This document shows, piece after piece, positions 18,296 through 27,434 of a stretch of 33,284 bases of DNA (position 1 is the first letter of the stretch; each line of letters opens with the position of its first letter). The translations under genes were made by a program, and so were the position numbers. The notes under the pieces are model-generated. The model was not told the DNA's origin and ran no database searches. It saw nothing but the letters and a program-made list of their open reading frames with translations. This DNA is from Klebsormidium nitens (taxonomy: Eukaryota; Streptophyta; Klebsormidiophyceae; Klebsormidiales; Klebsormidiaceae), in the NCBI GenBank assembly GCA_000708835.1, contig DF237558.1, positions 1 to 33,284 of the forward strand, written 5' to 3'.

Positions 18296-19351
18296 ATGCC
18301 GTCGAGGTGCAAACACATTGGCAATGATGGGGTGAAATGCACCACTCAAGCTACATATGGTTTTCAACGACCGCCTCAAAGATGCGGAACGCATAAACAG
18401 ACAGGGATGAAGGATGTTCATAGCCGAAAATGCGGACATGATGGATGCGAATCATTAAAACCAAGTTTTAACGACGCTGGGAAGAAGACTGGGCGGCTAT
18501 GTGGAGAGCATAAAAAACCAGGAATGATAAACGTTGCTGAAAGAAGACGGTGCAGACATGATGGTTGTGTCAAGGTGTCATGCTTTAATGAGTCTGGACA
18601 GAAGAAGGGTATATTTTGTGAAACGCACGCACTGCCAGGAATGAAGGATGTTAGAAATTCTAAATGCAAACATGGTGGGTGCGAAATACAACCAAATTTC
18701 AACATTCCTGGAAAGAAGAAAGGTGAGTACTGTGAAACTCACGCTGATCCAGAAATGACAAATGTTAAGTCTCCACGATGCAAGTCCGACCATTGCAACA
18801 TGATCATTTCAAACAAGTTCGAAGGATATTGCTTTTACTGCTTCATCAACCTTCACCCCGACGAGCCACTCGTGAGAAATTGTCTGGTCAAGGAACTTGT
18901 TCTGAAAAAAGCCTTGAGCGAAGGGTTGAAAGACAACAGATTTGTTCACAACAAATCCATTCGGGTCGAGATCGAATATGGTATTTACTCCTACAAACGC
19001 CCCGACTTCTACTTCGAAGAAGACGACCATGTCATCATCATCGAAAACGACGAAAATCAACACAAAGATTCTCACTACTCCGACGAACCTGGAAGATATG
19101 ACGCCATCTGCAGAGCCCTGAAGAAGCGTGTCGTCGTTCTTCGCTTCAATCCCGACAAGTACCTCGACAAGGATCAGAATAGACATGTGTCATGCTTCGC
19201 TACAAACAAGGAGACCCGTATCATGTATTTGAAGAACAAACCTGAATACGAGAGGCGGGTTTCTAAACTCGTCGAGAGATTCCTGCACCACGCCAACAAT
19301 GCACCGACCAAGGAGTTCACGGAGGAGAAGTTGTTCTATGACGGTTATTGA
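18296..19351 (+). CDS. EsV-1-7 zinc-repeat protein fused to a PD-(D/E)XK/Vsr-like endonuclease
   Basis: The product is 351 residues in two parts. Residues 1 to about 165 hold four EsV-1-7 repeats with the pattern C-x4-C-x16/17-C-x2-H, each closing with GM-x-(D/N)V, plus a degenerate fifth (CKSDHCN then GYCFYCF). EsV-1-7 repeats are known from Ectocarpus virus EsV-1 and the brown algal IMMEDIATE UPRIGHT family and are thought to bind zinc. Residues about 185-351 look like a nuclease fold: RPDFYFEEDDH followed by VIIIENDENQH supplies the acidic residues, and then RVVVLRFNPDKY. The zinc part could recognise DNA and the other part cut it. The gene converges with the fibre gene, only nine bases apart. 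Two damaged relatives lie in the same element. Confidence 0.75.
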   Translation: MPSRCKHIGNDGVKCTTQATYGFQRPPQRCGTHKQTGMKDVHSRKCGHDGCESLKPSFNDAGKKTGRLCGEHKKPGMINVAERRRCRHDGCVKVSCFNESGQKKGIFCETHALPGMKDVRNSKCKHGGCEIQPNFNIPGKKKGEYCETHADPEMTNVKSPRCKSDHCNMIISNKFEGYCFYCFINLHPDEPLVRNCLVKELVLKKALSEGLKDNRFVHNKSIRVEIEYGIYSYKRPDFYFEEDDHVIIIENDENQHKDSHYSDEPGRYDAICRALKKRVVVLRFNPDKYLDKDQNRHVSCFATNKETRIMYLKNKPEYERRVSKLVERFLHHANNAPTKEFTEEKLFYDGY

Positions 19352-19360
19352 TTTTTTTCC

Positions 19361-22300
19361 TCATAAGATTCCTTGGAAAATCCAGTTCATATAGACTGTC
19401 GGGTTTCCACTTATAGCGTTGATGTTGAAGACTATACCATTGCTCATGCTCGGGATACTGTAGTTGTTGACTGACATATTGTTGTTCATGAAGGATTGCT
19501 GTACAAACGTACCAGTTTGCCCAGCTAATCTACTGAGGTTGAGTGTTAGCATACACGAGACTGGATTAATCACAGTTGTTTTCATAAAGACCAGTAATTG
19601 ACCCATACAAGTCGAAGATCCGCTGCCCCAAATCTGCGAGGTATCGAGATACCCTTGCGTCGCCGTGCTGAATGTGATATACCCTCCTGGATTTGTGATG
19701 ATTACAGGCGTGCTGCCAACTTGATTGTAGCTCGGAATGTTGAAAGCATCATAACCGATTGAGAACCCGTTCGCAGAGTGAGAGGATGTTAATGAATTGT
19801 TCACGGCAGTTCGCACCGAACCCCCAGACGTAGCATTCACTGATGTCAGTGTTCCTGACGAACTTTGTGTAAGAGCATAACCAGTGGTGCTGAAACAGTT
19901 CACATTTCCAAAACTGGCGTCTCCACTGAAAGCACTACCTACTTGAGCCAGTTGTATAATCGCTCCGTTTCTAAATTTCGAACTACCATCATCGTACAAA
20001 ACGAGATTCGAAGCAGTTTGAGCAGAGTTCAACCAAACCATTTGAGGCTTCTGAGTGCATAGAACACCTGTTCCGTTGAGTTGAAGATAACCTTGAACAT
20101 TAAGTTGATTTGTCACGTTGACCATTCCTCCTACGTTCAAGTTTCCAAGATTTGAACAATTACCGTTGGTATCAACGGAGAGCAGATTAGACCATGTTGT
20201 ATAGTTCGAATTGAAGGGTTTACATACGTTGAAAGCAGCCGCAGAATAACTACCACTGATGACGGCTCTCACTTGACCACCAGCCCACTGACCAAATCCG
20301 TACCGATCACTTCCACCATAATTTGCAACAGTCATCCATCCAGGGTCTGAAGCAGGAAATTGAAGTCCTCCAGTAGCACATGTTGCAACTCCGTTGACGC
20401 AATTGGACGCGTTGATAGCGGCGTTCGATACGGTAGTGAAAGCGGGCGAGGTATTACTTAAAACCGCGGGTACACCTGTCAAGTAAGAGTATGCCAAGTT
20501 TCCTTGTAGCGTGGTACAGTTAACAGTTCCACCCACGTCTAACGTATACCCAGGTGAAGCGTTATTGATACCTACGTACCCAGTGGAATAGGGTATCGTA
20601 AGAGGTCTGAGACTGTTCGAAGCACCATTCGATGTTCCAGAGAATAACATGTAGTAAGAACTTCCGTCGTAGCGGTGTATCATGCTGTTGTTAGTTGAAC
20701 CATACCAGTAGCGTGTATGACCAGCACCATCATACCCAAACAGACTGTTAGACCCTGCTATTGTGTTTCCAGCGATAACATTCGAAGTTTGAATGAGATT
20801 TCTGACATAAAGGTTTCCCGTGTCGCAAGTTAGCGACATCATGCAGTTCTCAGCGATGTTCTCCCATATCCACCCTTGTTGTGTCCCATTTCCTGCCCTT
20901 ACTCTGACATGGTGAGAGGTACGTCCATCAAGACTCGTACATGCTGTATTTGATGCAGCACTCTTACCAGCACCAGACTGACACATATACATTGACCAAT
21001 TTGCATCTCCACTGTCCCAAAATCTGAGTCCTTTCTGATAACCCGTATCGCTTTGAGTGTTGATGCTAGTTATACCATACGAAGTAAGAGTGCCGCTATT
21101 AGACATATTTCCAGCAGCATTAAGAACTCCCGCAATGTTAACATTTCCAGAATTTGATAAAGTTGTACTTGCTATTGTTCCAGAATTAGAGAGAGTCGCC
21201 GATGAGATGAAACCACCCACCTGCAGGTTGCCCGCATTGGACAGATTACCTAGGAAAGTCGTGTCTCCAGTCCTACAATTGAAGAGATGTCTTTCTGTAG
21301 AGTCTATCAAACACCTGAAACTCAGTCCATACCAACTCGCAAGCCCCCCTTGATTTGATGACCCCCCTCCGTTGCTGCTAAAGGTTGCACCATCAACCCC
21401 GTTAGCCCACACATGTACACCAAAGTTCGTGTCGCTGTTTAGACCGACGCAAAAGTTGCTGGTGTACATTCTGAGAGTATTCGATGGCGTCTGCAGACTG
21501 TAGACCGAAAGCGACGTGTTTGAAATTCCGATATGACTAGACTGATTGTTAGAAGCGAAGTATGCCTGATTGGACGTGTACTGATACTGTGTTAGGGTAC
21601 TGTAAGATGCCAGACTGTTTGAACCGAAGTATGCCTGATTGGACGTGTACTGATATTGTGTTAGGGTACTGTAAGATGCCAGACTGTTCGAACCGAAGTA
21701 TGCCTGATTGGACGTGTATTGATATTGAGCAAGACTCGCAAATGAAGGTACTCCCGTCAAATAGCCCCAAGCAAGCGACCCCGCAAACATGGTCGCTACT
21801 GCAGTGCCGTTAACTTCTAAGGGATAACCTGGTGTGGTAGTGCCTATACCGAGACGCCCACCTACTGTAGCGTTGCCCGACACGTTTGCCGTTCCATTTA
21901 CATCGAGAGTCGCCGAGGGTGTAGTAGTACAGACCCCGAACCGTCCGTTGCCCATACAGTTGAATGATGCCGAACCAAGAGATTGTCCCCACATCCCTAT
22001 TGCTCCATAATTACTAGGACTTGCGTTCGAATAATATGAGAATGCATGCCAACTAGTATTGTAATTTGAAAGGGTGTTGACCCCTACGTTAAGCAGATGG
22101 TAACTGTTAGAATTCAGCGAAGGCGTGTAGAGTGATGACGAAATTCCGCTGGTTATGGTCATATTACTGGTTAAAGCGAGACCTCCAGAAATCGTGGTAG
22201 CACCAGCGGCGAGCGTCCCTGTGAACGTCGCGTTTCCTCCGACAGAGATGTTAGAGCCGAGAGTGAGGTTTGAGCGAATATTTACATGGTTATTCGACGT

Positions 22301-22906
22301 CTGAAGCCCGTTGAGTTGGAACAGACCGTTCGATGTGGTGGTCAGGCTATAGGTATTGAGGGTTAAATTTGAATTCTGATTAGAGTCCCTGTATACGATA
22401 CACGAGTCTTTGATGACAGTACTCCACTGTCCGATTTCCATGTATGAAGCTTGGTCTTTCAGTTTGATGAAACCTTGAGTAAAATTCATGAGGGTAGTTA
22501 GTCCACTGTCTGCAGACTGAAGCAGACTCGAGACAGCACCAGCCCCGTTGAAAGCTTGAAATGCACCGAAGCCTAAGCCCGCTGCTCCCAACACTGTTCC
22601 ACCGACAGCGAGGGCGTTGGTCGTAGAATCGAAACTGGGTTTATTTGTTAGACTGGAGTAGTCGATCGCGACTGAACTCAGTCTGTAATTCGAAAACGAA
22701 TTTGAAGAATATATGCCGATGTTGCTGGCGAAGACGCTTGTGTTCGATCCAAAGGTAGAGCGGTTTGTGTTGCTGTTGATTAGAGCATACGAGGAATTCG
22801 AAATCGTTGGAAAATTGTTTGACGACCATAAAGATGTGTTGCTTCCAAAATTTGCATTCGAGTAGACAGCATTTGAAAAGGTTGTGAAATTGTTGCTCGA
22901 CCAGAC
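19361..22906 (-). CDS. Large fibre-like protein, C-terminal part (frame broken near 22906)
   Basis: This frame continues a protein that begins at 24111. It stays open from about 22906 to the stop at 19361, roughly 1,180 residues, although the first in-frame start codon considered by a simple search lies at 22594. It is rich in Ser, Asn, Gly and Thr and low in charge. Repeated phrases such as TPSATLDVNGTANVSGNATVGG, GIGTTTPGYPLEVNGT, LTGVPSF and NNASPGYTLDVGGTV are typical of trimeric beta-helical tail or fibre shafts in phages and algal viruses. A three-copy TLTQYQYTSNQAYFGSNS block lies near 21555-21730. A hydrophobic GAAGLGFGAFQAF stretch near 22560-22600 may be a helix. I do not see the peptidase S74 chaperone domain at the end. 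It likely forms a receptor-binding fibre. Confidence 0.65.
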   Translation of the reverse strand, partial: VWSSNNFTTFSNAVYSNANFGSNTSLWSSNNFPTISNSSYALINSNTNRSTFGSNTSVFASNIGIYSSNSFSNYRLSSVAIDYSSLTNKPSFDSTTNALAVGGTVLGAAGLGFGAFQAFNGAGAVSSLLQSADSGLTTLMNFTQGFIKLKDQASYMEIGQWSTVIKDSCIVYRDSNQNSNLTLNTYSLTTTSNGLFQLNGLQTSNNHVNIRSNLTLGSNISVGGNATFTGTLAAGATTISGGLALTSNMTITSGISSSLYTPSLNSNSYHLLNVGVNTLSNYNTSWHAFSYYSNASPSNYGAIGMWGQSLGSASFNCMGNGRFGVCTTTPSATLDVNGTANVSGNATVGGRLGIGTTTPGYPLEVNGTAVATMFAGSLAWGYLTGVPSFASLAQYQYTSNQAYFGSNSLASYSTLTQYQYTSNQAYFGSNSLASYSTLTQYQYTSNQAYFASNNQSSHIGISNTSLSVYSLQTPSNTLRMYTSNFCVGLNSDTNFGVHVWANGVDGATFSSNGGGSSNQGGLASWYGLSFRCLIDSTERHLFNCRTGDTTFLGNLSNAGNLQVGGFISSATLSNSGTIASTTLSNSGNVNIAGVLNAAGNMSNSGTLTSYGITSINTQSDTGYQKGLRFWDSGDANWSMYMCQSGAGKSAASNTACTSLDGRTSHHVRVRAGNGTQQGWIWENIAENCMMSLTCDTGNLYVRNLIQTSNVIAGNTIAGSNSLFGYDGAGHTRYWYGSTNNSMIHRYDGSSYYMLFSGTSNGASNSLRPLTIPYSTGYVGINNASPGYTLDVGGTVNCTTLQGNLAYSYLTGVPAVLSNTSPAFTTVSNAAINASNCVNGVATCATGGLQFPASDPGWMTVANYGGSDRYGFGQWAGGQVRAVISGSYSAAAFNVCKPFNSNYTTWSNLLSVDTNGNCSNLGNLNVGGMVNVTNQLNVQGYLQLNGTGVLCTQKPQMVWLNSAQTASNLVLYDDGSSKFRNGAIIQLAQVGSAFSGDASFGNVNCFSTTGYALTQSSSGTLTSVNATSGGSVRTAVNNSLTSSHSANGFSIGYDAFNIPSYNQVGSTPVIITNPGGYITFSTATQGYLDTSQIWGSGSSTCMGQLLVFMKTTVINPVSCMLTLNLSRLAGQTGTFVQQSFMNNNMSVNNYSIPSMSNGIVFNINAISGNPTVYMNWIFQGIL
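21555..21730. repeat. 69-base tandem repeat in the fibre gene
   Basis: About two and a half units that include GAAGTATGCCTGATTGGACG recur every 69 bases at about 21555, 21624 and 21693. They encode QYQYTSNQAYFGSNSLASYS repeats. The copies are nearly identical, which points to recent duplication and a possible length variation between strains. Confidence 0.8.
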
Positions 22907-24111
22907 GTATTGCTTCCAAAATTTGCATTCGAGTAGACAGCGTTTGAAAAGGTTGTGAGATTATTGCTCGACCAGACAGACATATTGCTTCCAAAATTTG
23001 CATTCGAGTAGACAGTATTTGAAAAGGTTGTGAAATTATTGCTCGACCAGACAGAGGTGTTGCTTGACCAGACAGAGGTATTGCTTCCAAAATTAGCATT
23101 GCTGTAGATTGAGTTTGAGAATGTTGTGAAATAATTGCTCGACCAGACAGAGGTGTTGCTTCCAAAAGTTGCGTTGCTGTAGATTGAATTTGAGAAGGAC
23201 GTAATCGTAGCAGTGGATGCAAGAGTATTAATCTGATTACTGGAGTAAGTAGCAGTGTTTGAGTCGTAAGCACGAAGGGGATAGAAAGTGTTAGACGTGA
23301 CAAAGGTCGGAATCAGATTTGAGCAGAAGTTGCCCGTAGTTTGAGCGGAGACGCTTTGGTTGGACGCAAAGACGCTCTGATTAGAAGTAAATACATAGCG
23401 AGGATAAATGTCATTGGAAAAACCTTGAATTGTAGTAAAAGATGAGTTGCTTAATGTGCTTATTGCACTGCTGTTGCTTGAAACAGAAGAAGCCAGACCC
23501 TGCACCTGATTCGAAATCGAAGAAAGTTGTCCTGAAGTCAGTGTACCCGTCAAGGTTAGATTCGACGATACAACCGACCCAACGGATAGTGCCGCAGCGA
23601 TAGAGACGTCTTGCAGAAACTCTGCACAATGGTTTACGCTATACGTAGGATCAATTTGAACACTACTGACTATGTTCGAACCATTTGAAGAAGTAGCGGA
23701 GAAAACGTACGAACCAGACGTAGGATTGATCTCGTTTGTCAGTGAGTACGAGAATTGTAAATTATCGTTGACGAAAAATTTGAGCGTATTTAGGGTTTGC
23801 CGAAGGGCGACGAGATTGTTGCTTGAGAGTATGAAAGGGTAAGTATTAGAGGTCAAGAGCAGATTCGACCCGCTGTATAGACTAGCGTTGCTTGTATACT
23901 GATTCAATCTAAGATAGTATTGGACGTTACTGGAATCTCCCCACATCAATTGATTAACGTTGCTCTGTCCTGTCTGATTGAGGTAGTAGCGGCAAAGGAA
24001 AGTATTTGCTGGAGCGACTGACAACATAGCGACTCCCGCCTGATTGCTGCCGTTTGCTAAGTAAATCAAATTGTTAGACAGTGTTGCAGCGTTTGACAAC
24101 GTTAGACTCAT
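22780..24111 (-). CDS. Large fibre-like protein, N-terminal part (ends in a shifted frame)
   Basis: The start chosen is the ATG at 24111 (MSLTLSNAATLSNN); an in-frame ATG at 24129 would overlap the divergent gene region. The first 240 residues are beta-rich with SN pairs throughout. Residues about 290-400 are built from repeats of FSNSIYSNANFGSNTSVWSS. In the last repeat the DNA reads ACCAGACGTATTGC on the plus strand, where the neighbouring copy reads ACCAGACAGACATATTGC, a loss of four bases at about 22906. Beyond this point the frame changes to nonsense (GRATISQPFQML) and stops at 22780, while the true continuation lies in another frame down to 19361. Undamaged, the protein would be close to 1,580 residues. 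Confidence 0.65.
   Translation of the reverse strand: MSLTLSNAATLSNNLIYLANGSNQAGVAMLSVAPANTFLCRYYLNQTGQSNVNQLMWGDSSNVQYYLRLNQYTSNASLYSGSNLLLTSNTYPFILSSNNLVALRQTLNTLKFFVNDNLQFSYSLTNEINPTSGSYVFSATSSNGSNIVSSVQIDPTYSVNHCAEFLQDVSIAAALSVGSVVSSNLTLTGTLTSGQLSSISNQVQGLASSVSSNSSAISTLSNSSFTTIQGFSNDIYPRYVFTSNQSVFASNQSVSAQTTGNFCSNLIPTFVTSNTFYPLRAYDSNTATYSSNQINTLASTATITSFSNSIYSNATFGSNTSVWSSNYFTTFSNSIYSNANFGSNTSVWSSNTSVWSSNNFTTFSNTVYSNANFGSNMSVWSSNNLTTFSNAVYSNANFGSNTSGRATISQPFQMLSTRMQILEATHLYGRQTIFQRFRIPRML
22800..23185. repeat. Degenerate tandem repeats in the fibre gene
   Basis: Five or so units share TGCTCGACCAGAC followed by TGCTTCCAAAATTTGCATTC and a GTTTGAAAAGGTTGTG-like block. They encode the YSNANFGSNTSVWSSNNF repeats. 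The 4-base loss that breaks the reading frame lies in one of them, so slippage or unequal recombination is a natural cause. Confidence 0.75.
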
Positions 24112-24176
24112 ATTAAAGTATGAAAACACAAAAAAGAAGTTCGTTTGTCGAAATTATTTTCTCACATAATGATATA

Positions 24177-24608
24177 ATGGAAGGATATACCGACAACCTT
24201 GCACGTTGGTTTGTTAGAGAGTATCCGCAACTCTGCAAAGACGTTGGTTTAAAAGAGATTTTGGCGAATCCGTTTGGTGCTCTACTAGATCAAAAAGCCA
24301 GACCAAAAGATCTCAAGATTTTGCTCGAACTTCACGCAGTATACAGAGTTTCTGACACAGGTGTGCCCCACCTTCTACCACGGATTTTCACTCCTGAAGT
24401 CGACGATGACGAAATTGAGTCTTTGTACGAAAGGGGTAATGGTCTTATAAATGGTTTACCAAAATCCACCATAAGTGAAGAGGATGTATACTACTATTCG
24501 GATTTCAGAGGAGTTAAGATCCCGATCGCTGTGATCAACTTCTATTGCAAAGCAGTGCCGAGAACAGACGTCCAGTGGTGTGTGCAATATATCAATCCTG
24601 TGTACTAA
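24177..24608 (+). CDS. Small protein, unknown
   Basis: From the ATG at 24177 (MEGYTDNLARWFVREYPQLC) the product is 143 residues. An in-frame ATG at 24120 would add 19 residues but would leave only eight bases to the divergent fibre start, so the shorter form is preferred. It is mixed helix and loop with an acidic PEVDDDEIESLYERGNG middle. No family was recognised. It converges with the second fibre gene, 16 bases apart. The gene interrupts an otherwise minus-strand fibre block. Confidence 0.5.
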   Translation: MEGYTDNLARWFVREYPQLCKDVGLKEILANPFGALLDQKARPKDLKILLELHAVYRVSDTGVPHLLPRIFTPEVDDDEIESLYERGNGLINGLPKSTISEEDVYYYSDFRGVKIPIAVINFYCKAVPRTDVQWCVQYINPVY

Positions 24609-24624
24609 TCATCTTATTATCTTT

Positions 24625-26418
24625 TCAGTAGGACAGCGGCGATCGAGTAAAAGACCCACGCCACCCCGCTGAAGAAGGGATCGTCTGCATATTCACAGTT
24701 CCAGAGACCAAATCATTAAAGTTGACTGCATCATTAGGATAGAAAGTTCCTGATGAGTCTATAATCAGACGAGCGTTGTCACCGTACAGACCTGGCGTCA
24801 TTGATGAATTCGCCTGAATTCCAGTCCCAATCTGCATCACAGAACTTCGTACGACCCCGCCACAGACCACGTCTTTTCCAGTTGATAGATTGCTATTGAC
24901 AAAGACGTTCGAATTGGTCGCGATGAGAGCGGACGTATTCAAATTGCTTTTTAAGTACAGACTATTTAAATTGGACATGTTAAGGTTCGAATCAATCGTC
25001 AGGTTTGACGTGATCTGATTGCTACCGTTGCTATAAGACATGGTTAGTGAGATCCCTCCAAAGTCATGTACCCAAGAAGAGTAGTTCGATCCGTTTTGAT
25101 TCTTTAGAATGATGTTTGAGGTATCTGCTCTGATTCCAGTGGTTGAACTGGTAAGAAATGGGTTCAAATTACTGGTACACTGTAGAAAGACGAAATTACT
25201 TTCGCTCACCTTCAGGTTTGAAGAATTTACTTGGAAATAGTTCGATTGCCCTGTGGTCAGACTGATGTTACAAGTCGAGTTCAAAAGCAACGGAGATGCC
25301 GCGTTTGACCCGTTAGATAATGTAATTACATTACATAGGGTGTTAGCAAATATGAACTTCGTCGAAATGTTGCTGGTGTTGCTAATGTTATTGGTTATCA
25401 TTGGACTGCTGATGTTCAAAGAAGAATTCGAAATGGTCGAGATGCCTGATCCTGCTAACTGGACGCTACCCACGACCAGGTTTGAGGAGGTTATTTGAAT
25501 ATTACTCATGCTAACCGCCTGAGGGTACATGGTCTGAGTATTGAAGTCGATCAGAAGATTCGATCCCGTGGTGGTGTTGTAGAGTGATCCGTTATCTGTG
25601 CTGTAGTTTCCAGTCGGTATCACGAACATCTTAGAAAGATCACTCAAATACAAATCTTTTTTTATTCCGATCGAGTTGTTCGATGTTGCTAGAGGGCGTC
25701 GGAAGACTCGCTCCCACGCAATAATTATAGCATTCGAAGAGTCTGCGTTTGAATCTCCCAGAGCATCGTTGAGGGCATCCTTCAAATCACTAGGGATTTT
25801 CGGTTCTGGACTCACCAAATCCTTAAGAGAATTGTATAAATCATAACCCAAGGACGCTAAATCGAAAGCAGACTGAGCCAGATTGAAAAGGTCGAGCCCG
25901 TTGTCTCCTTCTGGAATGTTTTTAAGAGATGTCCAATCTATCTTGGAATTGGAATCAATAATAGGAACGTTCGATCTATCCAGTATTTGCGAAAGGAAGT
26001 AGATGTTGCTGCTCAGAATAGTCGTCGCGTCTACGTAGTTAGCAAGAAGATTGGATGCCGTGAGATTGCTGGACACTGATAAAACGCTGGTCTGCACGTC
26101 GTAAAAGTCTGCAATGCCTGCCGCAAGGTCAGTCAAAATCAAGTTGCTGCCGAGACCTGAAGAAAACGTTAGATTGCAGAGACTGGCATCATGTGCTTGG
26201 AGTTTTGTGGTGGTTATGTTGCTGGCGACGACATTCGACATAAATCCATAGGTGCTAGCAAAACTGTATGCTTCAATGATTCCAATATCTGCATTAGATG
26301 ATTGCACATTGCTGGTGATTATGCTGTTTGACACCGTGATAGAATCGGTGAGAGGATCGACATCAACCTGATTTTCTAGATTTTGAAGGTAAGGATCACC
26401 TAAATAATAATCTGACAT
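24625..26418 (-). CDS. Second fibre-like Ser/Asn-rich protein
   Basis: The product is 597 residues. Like the protein at 24111, it is full of SN dipeptides spaced 8-20 residues apart (TSNVQSSNAD, ASNITTTKL, SSNLTASNLL), which suggests repeating beta strands of a shaft. A phrase DWTSLKNIPEGDNG, similar to the D-(W/Y)-x-S-L-x-N-(I/K)-P segments in tail fibres, lies near 165-178. A helical DLFNLAQSAFDLASLGYDLYNSLKDL segment at about 180-205 may be a joint or trimer zone. The C-terminus ends in a small compact region (YGDNARLIIDSSGTFYPNDAVNF). It is intact. It probably works with the larger fibre in host attachment. Confidence 0.65.
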   Translation of the reverse strand: MSDYYLGDPYLQNLENQVDVDPLTDSITVSNSIITSNVQSSNADIGIIEAYSFASTYGFMSNVVASNITTTKLQAHDASLCNLTFSSGLGSNLILTDLAAGIADFYDVQTSVLSVSSNLTASNLLANYVDATTILSSNIYFLSQILDRSNVPIIDSNSKIDWTSLKNIPEGDNGLDLFNLAQSAFDLASLGYDLYNSLKDLVSPEPKIPSDLKDALNDALGDSNADSSNAIIIAWERVFRRPLATSNNSIGIKKDLYLSDLSKMFVIPTGNYSTDNGSLYNTTTGSNLLIDFNTQTMYPQAVSMSNIQITSSNLVVGSVQLAGSGISTISNSSLNISSPMITNNISNTSNISTKFIFANTLCNVITLSNGSNAASPLLLNSTCNISLTTGQSNYFQVNSSNLKVSESNFVFLQCTSNLNPFLTSSTTGIRADTSNIILKNQNGSNYSSWVHDFGGISLTMSYSNGSNQITSNLTIDSNLNMSNLNSLYLKSNLNTSALIATNSNVFVNSNLSTGKDVVCGGVVRSSVMQIGTGIQANSSMTPGLYGDNARLIIDSSGTFYPNDAVNFNDLVSGTVNMQTIPSSAGWRGSFTRSPLSY

Positions 26419-26436
26419 TCTTACTAATAAAAAAGA

Positions 26437-27291
26437 CTATTCTTCGAGTATAACGGTAATTCCTTCGTTTTTGAAAAACTTCTTCAATTGGTCGAATGAT
26501 ATAACGGCACTATTAAAATGTTGAATGTAACGTACATAACCGATACAATACCTCTGATGATTTCGATCGTACAATCTTTGCTTTTTAATCTGTCGAAGGA
26601 CACACGGATAATCATCCCCCAAAGTTGGTTTTATCTCGATGCTAATATTCGCTGATAGAAAGGAGCTACGCTTGCCAATAATAGGTTTATAGAACTCATG
26701 ATCGATCTCATTGTATAAGCAACCCAATTCTCCGATGGGTGTTTCTAGTTCCAATGAAAATTGCATATGTTCAAATAATTTACTCTTACGTATGTAAACG
26801 AAATCGTTTTTGGTTATCAATACGTCCGCCCCACTAGAGCATTCAAATTGAATCTTATAAGGCTTCTTGTCCATCCAGTATTCAAAGAAACATCCATTTT
26901 CAACGACTTTTTCAATCCGTATGAACAAATATGAGTCTTTTGTGATGAACTCACTCACTTTCCAGTCTTCTGTCTTTTCAAAGGCAGATTTAGTCTTCTT
27001 CAATAATTCGAGAGTCTTGTCTTTATGCTTTTCAAACAGAGCAGTAACATCGACATTGTGCAAACGCTTGAGAAAAGTCGACATAAAGTCATCATCCAGA
27101 AACTGTATCTGGATCGCGTTGTGATCGGGTGTTGGTGCATCGGTGCTTTGATTCGAAACGATGATGTTATACACGTTTTCGAACTTCTGAAGCCATGGTT
27201 GTTGCTTCAACCATTCACAGTATTTAACATCTGCAAGAAGTTCCGAAACAGGTTTACCTTTATGCTTTCCAAACTCTACCACTTCCTCCAT
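26437..27291 (-). CDS. DUF3820-like domain joined to a possible PD-(D/E)XK nuclease
   Basis: From the ATG at 27291 (MEEVVEFGKHKGKPVSELL) the product is 284 residues. The first 40 residues (FGKHKGK, then DVKYCEWLKQQPW) match the short module found in DUF3820 and exonuclease-associated proteins. The rest looks like a viral nuclease: an acidic residue in NEIDHEFYKP, then ISIEIKPTLGDDYPCVLRQIKKQ, which gives an E-x-K pair, and then a helix with YIQHFNSAVISFDQLKK. The nuclease assignment is inferred from this motif order. The octamer AAAATTGA precedes the gene (27311-27330), which suits an early DNA-metabolism gene. Confidence 0.55.
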   Translation of the reverse strand: MEEVVEFGKHKGKPVSELLADVKYCEWLKQQPWLQKFENVYNIIVSNQSTDAPTPDHNAIQIQFLDDDFMSTFLKRLHNVDVTALFEKHKDKTLELLKKTKSAFEKTEDWKVSEFITKDSYLFIRIEKVVENGCFFEYWMDKKPYKIQFECSSGADVLITKNDFVYIRKSKLFEHMQFSLELETPIGELGCLYNEIDHEFYKPIIGKRSSFLSANISIEIKPTLGDDYPCVLRQIKKQRLYDRNHQRYCIGYVRYIQHFNSAVISFDQLKKFFKNEGITVILEE

Positions 27292-27310
27292 CAGGATATT
27301 ATCCTTCTTC

Positions 27311-27330
27311 AGCAAAATTCAATTTTTTTC
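27311..27330 (-). promoter_or_regulatory. Putative early promoter of the DUF3820/nuclease gene
   Basis: On the minus strand the sequence is seven A's, then TTGAATTTTGCT, so AAAATTGA is exact. It ends 19 bases before the ATG at 27291. Confidence 0.65.
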
Positions 27331-27434
27331 AATCTAAGAGCAATACTTACTTATACTTCCTCCTTCTTTGAATAATTCTAATACTTTAATCATTTATGTA
27401 ATGAAATAAGAAAAAAAGAGATGTCAAATAGAAT

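Noticed and set aside
19361-19700. Peptidase S74 chaperone at the fibre C-terminus
   Set aside because: The GSD and K-rich signature of that domain is not visible in the last 150 residues.
21555-23185. Regular repeats that could suggest a CRISPR array
   Set aside because: The repeats lie in frame in a fibre gene, encode matching peptide repeats, and have no uniform repeat with unique spacers.
22641-23303. Open frame of 220 codons with SGRAIISQPF repeats
   Set aside because: It is another frame of the fibre repeats and not a separate gene; the SNxxYSNANFGS frame matches the flanking protein.
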